From the NCBI GenBank assembly GCA_036936605.1, contig JAUPFV010000001.1, positions 214,673,530 through 214,737,529 of the forward strand: a DNA stretch of 64,000 bases, written 5' to 3'. Under the pieces are notes generated by a model. It worked only from the letters and a program-made list of their open reading frames with translations, was not told the origin of the DNA and made no database searches. The position numbers and the translations under genes were made by a program. Below are positions 13,095 through 23,689 of the stretch, in pieces. How positions within the stretch are numbered: position 1 is the stretch's first letter; the number at the start of each line of letters is the position of its first letter. Source of the DNA: Limnanthes douglasii subsp. nivea. Lineage: Eukaryota; Streptophyta; Magnoliopsida; Brassicales; Limnanthaceae.

Positions 13095-14236
13095 GATAGT
13101 AATCTTGAGTTTGGATCCTCTCATTCTTGGATTTAGAGGAAGATTTTACATCTTCGTCCTATTGCTAGTAATCTTTACAGGGTGGCTATTAGCAACGACT
13201 CTAAAACCTCTTTCTGGTTCGACCCTTGGCTTCTGCCCACCTCTCTGGTTGCTTACTATGGTATTAACGTCATCAATGATTCTAGACTTGGGATAAATCT
13301 CATGGTCTCTGATATCATTCTCGACGGTCACTGGAACTGGCCTTCCAATATTCATTCGGGATCAACTCCGTTGATGTCCCCTAATGGATTGTGAATGCTG
13401 GCAATCCCAACTTCATTATTAAGGATACTTACAACGCCATTCAATCGCCTGCCCCAACCGTGGGGTGGCTGGGTTAGTTTGGAACAAATTTAGCATTCTT
13501 CGTCACTCTTTTATCTTATGGTTAACCATTCTTGGCAAGCTCTCCACTAAGGACAAGCTTCGGGATTGGGGTTACAACACCTCCCCCGACTGTGTCCTTT
13601 GCAACTCCGACTCTGAAACTATCTTTCATCTTCTCTTTGATTGTAGTTTTTCTAAGAGTCTTTGGACTTACTTTAGTTCCTTCCTGGGCTTCCCTCTTAA
13701 TTCCGCTTGTTGGCCCTGTTGGATTAGTGAGGCGTAAAACTGGTCTTACTCTCGTGACCGACATGTTTAGCGTACTTGCTTTGGAGTGGTTATCTATCAT
13801 ATATGGCGGGAGAGGAATTCCAGAATTGCTGGTTCCTCCCCGACCTTTGCCTCCTTGGTATCTAACTGAATTTCTCAGACCTTCGGTTTAGATTCCATGG
13901 CTCTAAGATCGACTGACATTTTTAGCTTTACTATTTATTACTTACTTACCTTTGTATTGCAGGTTCCCTTCTCTTGTGTGATGATTTGTTTCGCTTCTCT
14001 GGATGGATGGTTTACGCTGGATCTGCTGGCTTTTGTACCCCTTCCTCATTGGGCTTAGTGTTTTATTTATGATGATTACCATAATTTTCCCCTGTCTTTT
14101 GATGCTTCTTTGTCTTTCTTTGCCGACTCTTTATTTATTGTTTTGTCGGGTTTTGTATTTCCCTCGAGGTATGTCATAGGTCTTTGTGTGAACTCTATTC
14201 CTTCAATTTAATGTTTTTCACAAAAAAAAGAAATAA
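13095..14236 (+). pseudogene. LINE copy B: 5'-truncated, RT C-terminal part, zf-RVT and 3' UTR
   Basis: The last third of a LINE ORF2, same family as copies A, C, D and E. From 13113 it reads S-W-I-stop-R-K-I-L-H-L-R-P, where copy D has SWIWRKILRLRP, so one Trp codon has become TAG. AISNDSKTSFWFDPWLLPTS and INDSRLGINLMVSD follow, then the zf-RVT domain at 13465-13740 with C-x2-C and H-x4-DC, and a terminal YHIWRERNSRIAGSS. There are frame jumps near 13390 and 13735. The 3' UTR ends about 14230 with an A-rich tail. Its 3' end faces that of copy C about 75 bases away. Non-functional. Confidence 0.85.
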
Positions 14237-14299
14237 TGTTTTTATTGTTTTACAATGTTCTTTTAGCTTTTTTTTATATATTGAAATAAATATATCTTT

Positions 14300-14660
14300 A
14301 CGTTTAATTTTTTTTTATGTAAAAGATATTAAATTAAAATAAAAAAGTTTATATACTACGAAATGATCTTTAAAACAAAAACATAAGTAAATAAAATGGA
14401 AACTGCATATGCTAGCAAATCTTGGTGTTGTGGAATCTGAACTAACGATCAGAAAAGATCCGGTTAAACACCAAAGAGGCATTGGCGAGAGAGGAACCAC
14501 AAAAATTTACATTCCTCTCCTACTAGACGTGGTAAGTAAACGTGTCAAAGCAAAGCAAGTACATTAAATGCGATGATTTTAAGGGTTAGACCAATTTGAC
14601 GCATTGCAAATCTAAAATTGTCAACTACTTGCGATAAGTGAGAAACCCGATAAAAAAACT
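14300..14660 (-). pseudogene. LINE copy C: short 3' fragment
   Basis: On the minus strand, 14400-14640 matches the C-terminus of the LINE family (NASNWSNP, then a CTCF block, and ANASLVFNRIFSDR followed by FRFHNTK). The pieces lie in different frames, with stops. The 3' end is marked by a T-run on the plus strand near 14309-14318, equivalent to the poly(A) tail. Only a few hundred bases remain. It is a 5'-truncated insertion in the opposite orientation to copy B. Confidence 0.7.
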
Positions 14661-15110
14661 AGCATGAATGTAAAACTACAATTATAAAGGAGATGATAAA
14701 TAGTTTAAAAATCATAATGGCATAAAACATAAAATGGTAGGATATTAAACCCCAACACAAAAATTTATTCCCAATGAAAAGTTTGTTACAAACGACAAGC
14801 GACAAAATAAAAAAGTGATATGAATGTAGATGATTTTGTTAGTAGATGGATATTGAAAATACAATATAATAATATATATTTTTATATTTAATTTTGTCAC
14901 AAAATATATTTATAACCTTTTACCTAATAAGTAAATAAAATTAAAGTAAAAACTTCAATAATAAATACTTAATATAGAAGTAAAGTTTTTTAGAGTTTAT
15001 ACTTTTATAATAAATTAACATGGTGATTCTTATTTTAAAGTCATGTAAAAGATGGGTTTGTTAATAAATAGTATACTTTAGATTTAATAAATGAATGGTA
15101 CAATTTAACG
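14661..15110. other. AT-rich spacer
   Basis: No gene or repeat is supported between LINE copies C and D. Confidence 0.6.
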
Positions 15111-15120
15111 AATCTAATTT
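15111..15120. repeat. Target-site duplication of LINE D, 3' side
   Basis: The bases aatctaattt are repeated exactly at 22405-22414. This copy directly borders the poly(A)/T-run. Because the sequence is AT-rich, a chance match is possible but its position at both ends argues against chance. Confidence 0.7.
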
Positions 15121-15426
15121 TTATTTTTTTTGGTGTTAAAAGCATTAAATTGAAATTAAAAGGTTCATACAAAGGATATGGGGCATTCCCCTCCAAGTTC
15201 GTTTTACAAATGACTTAAATTAGTCTTTTGACATACTAGGGAATAACATAAACTGAACAATCGAGACAAGAGAAAAGGAGGTCTCGTCCGTGACAAGTAG
15301 ACCAGTGAGTAGCTCCATCAGCTAGACATCTGCAACAGCATCCACAATCAGCATCCGTAAGGAAGTCAGGTCACTAGCCGTCCGCTACAAAGATCCCTGC
15401 AACAAAGAGAGTTATCAATAATAATT
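15121..15426 (-). other. LINE D 3' UTR and poly(A) tail
   Basis: From the ORF2 stop to the T-run at 15121-15131. The last bases (ttcatac... then tttaatgc... on the sense strand) are shared with the 3' ends of copies A, B, C and E, which defines the family 3' terminus used in target-primed reverse transcription. Confidence 0.75.
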
Positions 15427-18400
15427 TTAGAAAGTCCAGCCAGTCTTGGTTCCCTGGAATCTAAACCGAAGATCTGAGAAAATTCGGTGGGAGACCAAAG
15501 AGGCGGAGGCAGGAGGGGAACCAAAGGTTTGTTGGTTCCTCTCCTTCCGAACATGGTAGATTACCACGGCGAAGCATGATTGCCAAATAGAGAGGTTTCG
15601 AGATGGAGACCAATTTGATGCTTCGCTAACCCAAGATTGCCAACAGGAGGCGAGAATGGGAAAGCCTAATCTAATACTTGCATTTGCCCAAAGGCTCTGA
15701 GCGAAAGTACAGTCATAGAGAAGATGAGGATTAGTTTCGATATCAGAGCTGCAAAGCAGACAATGAGCTGGGATGTTGTAATCCCAACTGATCAGCTTGT
15801 CTTTGGTGACAAGTTTGCCCGAAATAGCGAGCCAGAGAATGAAGGAATGTCGAGGAATATTGAATTTGTTCCAAACTAACCCTGCCCATCCTACTTTAGG
15901 ATGGGTCATTCGGATAGCATGGTACGTGTTATTGATGGAGAATTTAGGATATCCTTCTTTAGCATTCCAAAAGGGGATATCATCTGATGATATGTTGGGA
16001 GGAGGGAGAGAGCAGACGAGTGTTTGGATCTCCTGTAGACATGCCCGGCTTCTAGGATTCGCAGTTCTGGTATTCGACGGCCAGCTCCAGCTTCCATTGG
16101 TAATTATATCCGCAACCTTGAGGTTCCGCCCAAGTCTGGAATCCTTGATGATGCTTTCGCCATAATGGGAGGCAAGGGACGAAGGAATGAGCCAAGCATC
16201 ATACCAGAAGGAGGTATCCTCACCATTTCCAATTGCTATCCTGCATAAATTACAAGCCAAGGGACGAAGGCGAAGAATTTTCCGCCAAATCCAAGATAGA
16301 GAAGAACCCATCGGGAGGTTCCAAAAGATTTTATTTTTTATCTTTTCAGCTTTTATCCAGCAACTCCAGATGGACTGAGAGTTGTTACTTACTATTGACC
16401 ATAGATGTTTGAGGACGGCCGCCTGATTCCAGATTTTGAGGTCCAAAATCCCAAGGCCGCCCTCCACAGTGGGAAAAGTTACTGTTTTCCAAGCAACTTT
16501 AGCACCATAGATTTTCATAGCCGAACCAGACCAAAGAAACCGGTGAAGGTATTGAGTCAGTTCATTTAAAATTCTCGAGGGGAGGATGAAAATGGAGGAC
16601 CAGTAGACCTGACCGGCGAAAAGAACAGACTTAGTGAGTTGAAGCCTACCAGCATAAGAGAGATGCTTAGTGGTCCACGAATCAATTCTAGAGGTAATTT
16701 TATGGATGAGAGGGCGACAATCTGAATGAGAAAGACGGCTAGTGATAAGGGGAACCCCCAAATATTTAACAGGAAGGGATCCTTCCGGGAAGTTCAGGAT
16801 ATTGCTGAGCTCGATACGTAGAGGTTCAGCAATACCTGAAAAGAAAATGTGGCTTTTGGAGGGGTTCACTTTTAGACCAGAGAGAGTATAAAACTCCTCG
16901 AGTCCATCTTTAATGAGCTGAAGAGAGTTCACATGGCCATGGCAAAATATCATAAGATCATCAGCAAAACAAAGATTGATGATTTTGAGTTTTTGAAATT
17001 TCCAATGAAACCGAAAGTTGTTATTTGTACTTTTCTCCTTCAGGATGCTGGAGAGAACCTGCATGACAAGGACAAAGAGGAATGGGGAGAGAGGGTCGCC
17101 TTGCCGGAGGCCTTTTCGGCCTTTAAAGTTGCCATGGGGATCTCCATTAATATTTATGGAGTAGGAAGGGGAAGAAATACAAGCGATGATCCAGGTGATC
17201 ATTTTAACAGGGAAGTGCATGGCGACAAGAATGTCTCGAATGAGATGCCAATTGACATTGTCAAAAGCTTTCATTAAGTCAATTTTGAGCGCGATTTTTT
17301 TGTCCCTAGAATTGGTGTGATATCCCTTCAATAGCTCTTGGGAGAGGAGGATATTATCAGAAATATTTCTCCCCTTGACAAAAGCCGATTGTGAGTTATC
17401 AATCAGGTAAGGAAGAGTATCCTTAATACGGTTGGCTAAGATTTTGGATATGATCTTGTAGCTAACATTACAAAGCGATATTGGACGGAAATCAGAAGGT
17501 TTTGAAGGAGTGTTAATTTTAGGGATGAGAGCAATAGAGGTGGAACTCCAGGAGGCTGCCAGAGAATTAGACTGAAAGAAATCAAGGACACCGTTACAGA
17601 TTTCATTTCCAACAATACTCCAATTTGACTTGAAGAAACAAGAATTGAAACCGTCGGGGCCCGAAGCTTTATTACTATCAATGCTGAATAAAGCCGATTT
17701 TATTTCTTCACGAGTAATCTCGCGAGTCATAGAATCTGAGTCCGAACTGGTAACTTTAGAGGTAAGAAGAGAAGAAATCGTCTCAAGGCCAGGGTATCCC
17801 GCAGGATGCCTGGCTCCAAGAGAGTTTTCAAAGAATTTCACAAATACTTTTGAGACACTAGCTGGAGTAGAGACTGTTACTCCATTCTCATTACAGATAG
17901 AGATGATCTTATTTCGAAAGAGACGGGCCTTAATGCTGTTATGGAAGAATTTGGTGTTTTTGTCTCCCAATTTGATCCAATTCTCTCTAGATTTTTGCTT
18001 AAGAAACGATTCCTCAGCTCTGCTAAGAAAGATATATGAAGTGGAGGCTTCACATTCTTCTGAGACCAAAGAGGGATTGAGAGGATCTCTAGCAAGATTG
18101 GATTAAGCTTGAAAAAGCTTATCCTGAGCTTTAATTACACGGGATCCAATATCACTAAATTCTTTACGATTAAGGCCGATAAGGTCAGACTGAAGGCGTC
18201 TCAGCTTTTCCGAGACTCGATTCATCCCAGTGGATGTAGCTGGGCTATTCCAGCTGGATTTAACGATCTCATTGAAAAGCGGGTGAGATTGCCACATATT
18301 AAAAAAATTGAAAGGTTTTTTGCGCTTGGGTCGAGGGAAGCCAAGGTTAAGCAAGACAGTTGTGTGGTCAGAGGATCTAAGATAACCGTAATGCGCATAA

Positions 18401-19044
18401 GACATAGGGAAATTATCATCCCAAACAGGATTAACAAGGACTCTATCAAGCTTTGACAAAATTGGGTTGTTAGGCTGTTTATTAATCCAGGTGAATTGAA
18501 AACCAGTAGATCAAAGGTCAGTGAGGTCACAATTGAAACAACAATTGTTAAAGTCCTCAATAGTAGAAGACCAATTTTCAGAGGAACCCACACGCTCATT
18601 TGGGTGACAAATAGCGTTGAAGTCTCCAAGAACAACCCAATGACTACTAGTATTAGCCAAGGAAATGTTAGCTAAGTCATTCCAAAGGGGAATTCTATCA
18701 ATGGTGTCATTAAAAGCATAAATTGTCGTGAATCTAAAGGTAGAATTATAATTGTGACACTTGGCTATACAGTGAATGTACTGTGAGGATTGGGATTCTC
18801 TAGAAATGGTTATGACACTAGGATTCCAGATAATCCATATTCTTCCTAGGTGGTGAGAGTTGTGGTTAGTGAGGACATGCCAGAAAGGTTCCATATTTCT
18901 AACAATGGAATCGACTCTATTCAAGACTACTTTAGTTTCGACAAGAATTAAAAGGGATATACTGTTACTAATTATGAAATCAGTAACATCTTTTTGTCTA
19001 ACGGGATCGTTTAATCCCCTAACGTTTCATGAAGCAATATTCAT
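15427..19044 (-). pseudogene. LINE D ORF2: endonuclease-reverse transcriptase, broken by three stops
   Basis: The start ATG is at 19042-19044, 21 bases past the ORF1 stop and in the same frame. The APE-type endonuclease fills about 19044-18180: NVRGLNDPVRQ, LVETKV, YAFND, GDFNA, LDRVLVN and SDH motifs are visible. RT fills about 17700-16500, with KAFDNVNW, LRQGDPLSPFLF and the catalytic FADD (DD codons at 16957-16962). The C-terminal zf-RVT is at about 15900-15500, with C-x2-C and H-x4-DC. In-frame stops: TGA replacing the Trp of SWNVRG six codons in, TGA at 18511-18513 where copy E has CGA, and TAA at 18103-18105 where copy E has Gln. From 18069 down, 880 codons are uninterrupted, so decay is recent. 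Expected product about 1200 residues, normal for plant LINEs. Confidence 0.9.
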
Positions 19045-19065
19045 AAAAAGGATTCTTACAGTGCT

Positions 19066-21207
19066 CTAGACGATGGTCCTGTCGGAGGACAACTCCTTTC
19101 TACCCTTGGCCGTAGGCTCTGCTGGGTGGTGATCTTTTGGAGGCGAATCTACCTCCTCCCCACTTTCCAGTTCCATTCCTTCTGCAAGAGTATCCAGCTT
19201 CTTCCTGCTCGATAATGTTGGCTCGAACTCAGATGGGTCAGACTCCTCTGAAGTGGATACCTGAATGGGCACTCCTTTTTTGCAAAGACGCGAAGGATGT
19301 CCAAAAACAACACAAACCGTACACTGCGGGGGTAGCCCTTGGTACTCAAAATTCACCGTAATGAGTTTGCCACTTATCTTGAAGGAGAGGGAAGAACGAA
19401 TTTCCGCGCCTGCAGAAATCATGATGCATATACGGGCAAACCGAAGTTTCTCCATTCTTTCTGTTTGAAGGTCCACATATAGCGGGGTTCCCAAGACCGA
19501 CCCAAATTTGCTAAAACCCTCCGCAGTCCAGAGTTCCAAAGGAAGGTTAAATACTTTGACCCAGATGGGGATCTCCTTGAGAGGGTCTTTGATAAGAGTG
19601 GAGAGAGGAGCCCAATTTTTTAGAATGATCAGATTTCCCCCAAAATGCCACGGGGCATGATCCAAGACCCTCTTAGCCATTTCTTCCGATTCAAATTTAA
19701 ACAGGTAGTACCCTTCAGGGAGGGGCTTAAATTCCTTGAGACCAAATTTCCGCCAGAGGGATTCAACATTGGCTTTTAGGAGAGTGAAGTTTTGGGGATG
19801 AGAGAGGAAATATCCTAAAAGACAAGCCTTCCATAATTCCGGAGAGCCCATTGCCGATTCATTCAATACATAATCCACTCCATCATGATCCATATGGTTA
19901 AGCCCAATAACCAAAGGGGATCGATTGTCTACATGACCCGCCACAACGCTAGCATAGGATGGGAAGGATGGAGTGAGCGATTTGGGCTTAGAGATTAAGG
20001 AGTTGGAGTTCGAGGATGGAGGGTTTGATATTTTTGTCGGGGTTTTGTGGATTTGGGACATTTGGGCCAATTTGTTCTTCATTCTTCTTCCTTTTGGGCC
20101 CTTTCCAGAATTACCAAAGTTTCGAATTAGGGAATAAGGTTTATAAGTGGATCCATTTCCAAGCAAACCTTTGCTTTTATTATCCGAAGGCCCATAATGA
20201 GATATGATTTCCGTAGGCCCAATAAATTTTGAAACCCTGCCCGTATAACCAGAAATATGGGCATCTGAGTTCGCGAGTGGGCTAAGGCCCGAAACAAGAG
20301 GCTGAAGGCCCAAATTGTTATTACTCTTTTGTTGGCCTAGAGAGGAGCTGTTGGGCTGCTGGACCGAATTCGAGTGTCGGCCCATGAGAAGACCAGAAAT
20401 AGATGGAGGCTGGTTCTTCAAGAGAGGTGGGTATGGGCCCAGATCAGTTGAGAAACAATGATCTGCCAAGAGAGAAGGGATTGGACCCAGAATCAGGTTC
20501 GACTGACCCGGTTGCACATACTGACCCAAATCAGATGAAGAAAAATCTTCAACCCTAGAATTAGGGTTATCACCATACAGCAGAGAGTGAACAAGGCTTT
20601 TCCGATTTTCATTCCTCGAAATCGATACTTCACCAGAAGACAGGGATGGAGGAGAGAGTCGACGATTCTGGGTATCTTGGGATTGGCCATGGCTTCTTCT
20701 CTCAGGCCAACGCCGATTTTCAAACCCCGATGAATGGATGTCACCAGAGCTCAGAGAGGGAGAGGGAAGTCGTCGGTCAAGGGAGAATTGGGAAAGGCTT
20801 TCGAGTCTTCTCTCACCCTTATCACAGTGCATCGACTCGGAGGAAGCCGGTGAGGCATGGGCAAAGCGAACGAATGAAACAGACATGTCAGGGATTCGAC
20901 CTCTGGGGGAGAGAGGCTCAAGGAAGGAAGGAGGGAGTGCAATCGACAGGGGCGTAAGGGTTGAGGGAGGGGTTTCGATTGCAGCAACCAGGTTACGGTA
21001 GATGTCGATGGGTACTGGAGGCTGGGGACCAGGAGCCTGGGCGTCTATGGGGTTCGACAAGGGCAGATACTTCTGGCTGGGTGCTTGGGCTGAGGAGAAG
21101 GCAATCGAAGGAATCCCTCCTTCAATCAAGACTGGAGCGGAGACGTAAGTCTTGACTAAAGGAGAGTCCTCATTCTGGAATAGAATGAGGCCTTGGCCAG
21201 ACTCCAT
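19066..21207 (-). CDS. LINE D ORF1: DUF4283/zinc-knuckle RNA-binding protein, intact
   Basis: 713 codons, all open. The start is set at 21207 because an in-frame TAA lies 18-20 bases upstream. In LINEs the ORF1 protein coats the element RNA to form the RNP used for retrotransposition. Residues 1-450 are Pro/Ser-rich and low in complexity, with an internal near-repeat (RRLPSPSLSSGD... and RRLSPPSLSSGE...). About 455-628 matches DUF4283 (LLGYFLSHPQNF, APWHFGGNLIILKNW, IPIWVKVFNLPLELW). A CCHC zinc knuckle lies at about 629-642 (C-x2-C-x4-H-x4-C). The tail is acidic. It stops at a TAG at 19066-19068, seven sense codons before the ORF2 ATG and in the same frame. It is intact although ORF2 is broken, so it could act in trans if transcribed, but expression is unknown. 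Confidence 0.88.
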   Translation of the reverse strand: MESGQGLILFQNEDSPLVKTYVSAPVLIEGGIPSIAFSSAQAPSQKYLPLSNPIDAQAPGPQPPVPIDIYRNLVAAIETPPSTLTPLSIALPPSFLEPLSPRGRIPDMSVSFVRFAHASPASSESMHCDKGERRLESLSQFSLDRRLPSPSLSSGDIHSSGFENRRWPERRSHGQSQDTQNRRLSPPSLSSGEVSISRNENRKSLVHSLLYGDNPNSRVEDFSSSDLGQYVQPGQSNLILGPIPSLLADHCFSTDLGPYPPLLKNQPPSISGLLMGRHSNSVQQPNSSSLGQQKSNNNLGLQPLVSGLSPLANSDAHISGYTGRVSKFIGPTEIISHYGPSDNKSKGLLGNGSTYKPYSLIRNFGNSGKGPKGRRMKNKLAQMSQIHKTPTKISNPPSSNSNSLISKPKSLTPSFPSYASVVAGHVDNRSPLVIGLNHMDHDGVDYVLNESAMGSPELWKACLLGYFLSHPQNFTLLKANVESLWRKFGLKEFKPLPEGYYLFKFESEEMAKRVLDHAPWHFGGNLIILKNWAPLSTLIKDPLKEIPIWVKVFNLPLELWTAEGFSKFGSVLGTPLYVDLQTERMEKLRFARICIMISAGAEIRSSLSFKISGKLITVNFEYQGLPPQCTVCVVFGHPSRLCKKGVPIQVSTSEESDPSEFEPTLSSRKKLDTLAEGMELESGEEVDSPPKDHHPAEPTAKGRKELSSDRTIV

Positions 21208-22404
21208 ATGGTGTCTGGCCAGAGCTTAGGTATTCCTGACGAAGGATTCGTGTTGGCTAGAGATGTTGTGGAGGCTCATAGGAGGGGCTTTAGAGGGGGG
21301 GAGATGGTGGTTAACGAAGTTTGGGCAGGAGGCTGATCAGAGAGAGGGGCAGCGACGAGGGGCAGAGGAGATGAAGGGAAAGTGGCTATGGAGGAGGAGA
21401 AACCATCTGAAAGGACTGGAGAGAAAGAGCCCAGTCTTCCAGAGGGTTTGGCAGGTCGAAGGGAAGGCGAGAGATCCATTTGGAAGAGAATGAGGCTGAG
21501 GTAAGTTCTTTGTTTTGTGTTTAGGGTTAAAGTGAAGTGGTTTAGATGTTTAGGGTAGTCTAAATAGTTTTGAAATGCTTGCTTGGTTTGTGGTTGTTGA
21601 CAGGGGATAAGGGGTTGAGTGTTGTTGAATGGTCTAGTCCTTTCAGAATGGTCAGAAACGTAGCTGAAAATATGTTTAGGGTTAGATAGCTGAAACAGGC
21701 TAAGGATACAGCTGGGGGAGTGTTTTGGTTCGAGGAAGGTTTAAGCTTGAAATAGAAAAAGAAGAGGGAGGGTTTAAGACTTGGGAAAGCATACTTGCAG
21801 GTTTCCCAAAGAAGAGGAGAGAGATGATTGGGGTTGTAACTAGAAATGCAAACCATGACTTGGATTATGACTTTTTCTTTGGGATCTAACGAGGATTTTG
21901 GGAGACCATTCCCTACAGAGGAGGAACAGCTATAGGGCAAGAGTACTTGAGTTTTTTGGGGGACTATCAGGGTAAAGGGGGAGCTTTTGCTGGGTTTCAA
22001 TTCAGTAAGTAGACTGCTGACGAAGGGATTTGACAAGAGGTTAGGAGAGTAGAAGAAGTGAAGGGACAAAAGGTTAGGAGAGTAGAAGAATTGAAGATAA
22101 GACCATTGGTGTCTACCAAGGATCAGCTGGATAGAAGAGGGTGTGGAGCTGTGTCCATACCTTTGCCCACCATACATAGGGTACAGACTTGAAGAGAGGA
22201 CAATGCTAAGGCTTGAAGAGAGGACTATGCAGTGACTAATCCATTGGTCATAATCCAGCATCTCCAAGAGAGAAACAAGACCCAGAGAGGTCATTTGCCT
22301 CCATTGCCTAGAATCAAGATAGAGACCAGGATATGTTTCCTTGCATACATAGGCTTGGGGACAAGCAGCATCACCTTCAATCATGGAAGATTCAAGGAAG
22401 AACA
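21208..22404 (-). other. LINE D 5' leader with a long upstream open frame
   Basis: Between the 5' end set by the target-site duplication and the ORF1 start lie about 1.2 kb. On the sense strand it is C/T-rich. One frame from the first ATG near 22383 down to 21560 is open for about 274 codons. It encodes an unrecognised Ser/Leu/Phe/Pro-rich sequence and contains an 11-codon repeat (FFYSPNLLS twice, a 33-base period at 22038 and 22071) and an 8-codon repeat (VLSSSLSI). A second open stretch at 21479-21276 (MDLSPSLRPAKPSG) precedes ORF1 in another frame. Whether either is translated is unknown; low-complexity composition could keep frames open by chance. The internal promoter of the LINE should be in this leader, but no motif is clear. 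Confidence 0.55.
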
Positions 22405-22414
22405 AATCTAATTT
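22405..22414. repeat. Target-site duplication of LINE D, 5' side
   Basis: Exact repeat of the 10 bases at 15111-15120; it marks the 5' end of the LINE at 22404. Confidence 0.7.
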
Positions 22415-22835
22415 ATTTTAGTGTGTCGTTTCATATTTTTTCTTTTTTAAAACATTTTTAATCATAAAATAAATATTTTTTTGTGCCTAGTTAATTATTT
22501 TAATTTAAGAATATAATTTTTTTTAGTGCGATAGGATACATTAATCATTTTATATTTATCAATTTTTGTTTAATATTTTTAGAATTATGAAATAAATGTT
22601 TTATTTTTTATTGTATTTTTACTTTAATCATCTCATACTATAAGTTTTCTTTACTGTTCTTGTATTTATAAACTGTCGTGCTTGTTTAAGGCGCATATAA
22701 CATTGAATGTTTTGAATAAACAAAAACTATATATTGATATTTTTAAATATTTGACCACTAAAAAACTAAAAAATTAAATTAAACTAAACAAAAAAAAACT
22801 TAAAAATGTTATAGAAGCGTATGTGTGTAAGTATT

Positions 22836-22914
<79 letters not shown>

Positions 22915-23384
22915 CTGTGATTATGTAAGTTTAATAAATGATTGATATTAATTTATATGTGTTCAAATTATTTAATTTTATATTATTTGTAGTAACGCGC
23001 GGATAGTGTAGGATATCCTATGTAATAAAATTTTAAAATTAAAAAAAATTAAAAAAAAATTAAATTACAAACAATTAGAAATATATTCAAAATCTATAAA
23101 ATAAATGAGCATATATATACATTAATTTTTTTAAAAGATTGCAATATTTTGTCAAAACTAAATGTGAATCCTTCTAGTGTATTTATAATTTTCAAACATT
23201 TAGGTTATTATTTTAACATTATTCTTTCTCGAAGGAAGATATCTTTAGAATTTTGCACTTCTAAATCTCGTTTACTTATATCTTGTATTTTCCATCTAAA
23301 TTCGATTTTAGAAAAATTTATAACAAATTCAAACCCACATATTTATATGGAATAATTGATTGACAAAAATAAAACGTTTTTTTA
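22415..23384. other. AT-rich spacer with a long (TA)n microsatellite
   Basis: No gene supported. A nearly pure (TA)n tract of about 36 units runs from 22839 to 22911. The rest is AT-rich with poly(A) and poly(T) runs. Confidence 0.7.
22839..22911. repeat. (TA)n microsatellite
   Basis: About 36 uninterrupted TA units. It is self-complementary, so it can form cruciforms and is prone to length change. Confidence 0.9.
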
Positions 23385-23385
23385 G

Positions 23386-23571
23386 GAATCCGCAGCAGCT
23401 ACTCAAAGTGCGATGAGTGCGCACAGGATAAACCCTCGGTATGACGCGATAGTCTACAAACCAACGCCAGAAAGTAAACCATACAAGGTGACAGACTCAG
23501 CCGAGAGAGAAAAGTACGTAGAAAGACTCGACCTCATGACTTTTGGTCACAACCATGTTTTAATGGACTAA
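23386..23571 (+). pseudogene. Exon-like GC-richer island, unknown protein
   Basis: After a T-rich run ending in tttttttag, a frame of 61 codons stays open from 23386 to the stop at 23569-23571. It is clearly richer in G and C than the AT-rich DNA around it. It reads as ordinary protein rather than low-complexity sequence (for example INPRYDAIVYKPTPESKPYK and SAEREKYVERLDLMTFGHN). The T-run and AG at its left edge look like a splice acceptor, but no partner exon was found. The other frames and strand are full of stops. I do not recognise the family. It may be the remnant of a host exon or one captured by a transposon. Confidence 0.4.
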
Positions 23572-23689
23572 AATGTTTTAGTACGTTTCAAGTATATAAT
23601 TAAAGGAGTTAAATAATTAATCAGTTAAAGAATAAATAAATAAAATGGAAAAGGGCTATATTTTTATGTATTAATTACATTTGTGGTAG

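Larger units (their letters stand above)
15111..22414 (-). mobile_element. LINE copy D: nearly full-length plant non-LTR retrotransposon with target-site duplication
   Basis: Order on the minus strand: 1.2-kb leader, ORF1 (21207-19066), ORF2 (19044 to about 15427), and a 3' UTR ending in a T-run (poly(A) on the sense strand) at 15121-15131. The 10-base sequence aatctaattt flanks the unit at 15111-15120 and 22405-22414 and is read as the target-site duplication. That sets the element at 15121-22404, about 7.3 kb. ORF1 is open; ORF2 has three in-frame stops, so the copy cannot mobilise itself unaided. The domain set (DUF4283 and zinc knuckle, then APE-type endonuclease, RT and zf-RVT) is that of plant L1-like LINEs. 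No RNase H domain follows, unlike the LINE at 57.3-60.06 kb. Confidence 0.88.

Noticed and set aside
16933..17277. Plus-strand frames opposite LINE D ORF2 (also 15797-16165 and 17630-18106)
   Set aside because: They mirror the real minus-strand ORF2 and show no protein motif.
20646..21001. Overlapping plus-strand frames opposite LINE D ORF1
   Set aside because: Shadow of low-complexity Pro/Ser codons on the other strand.
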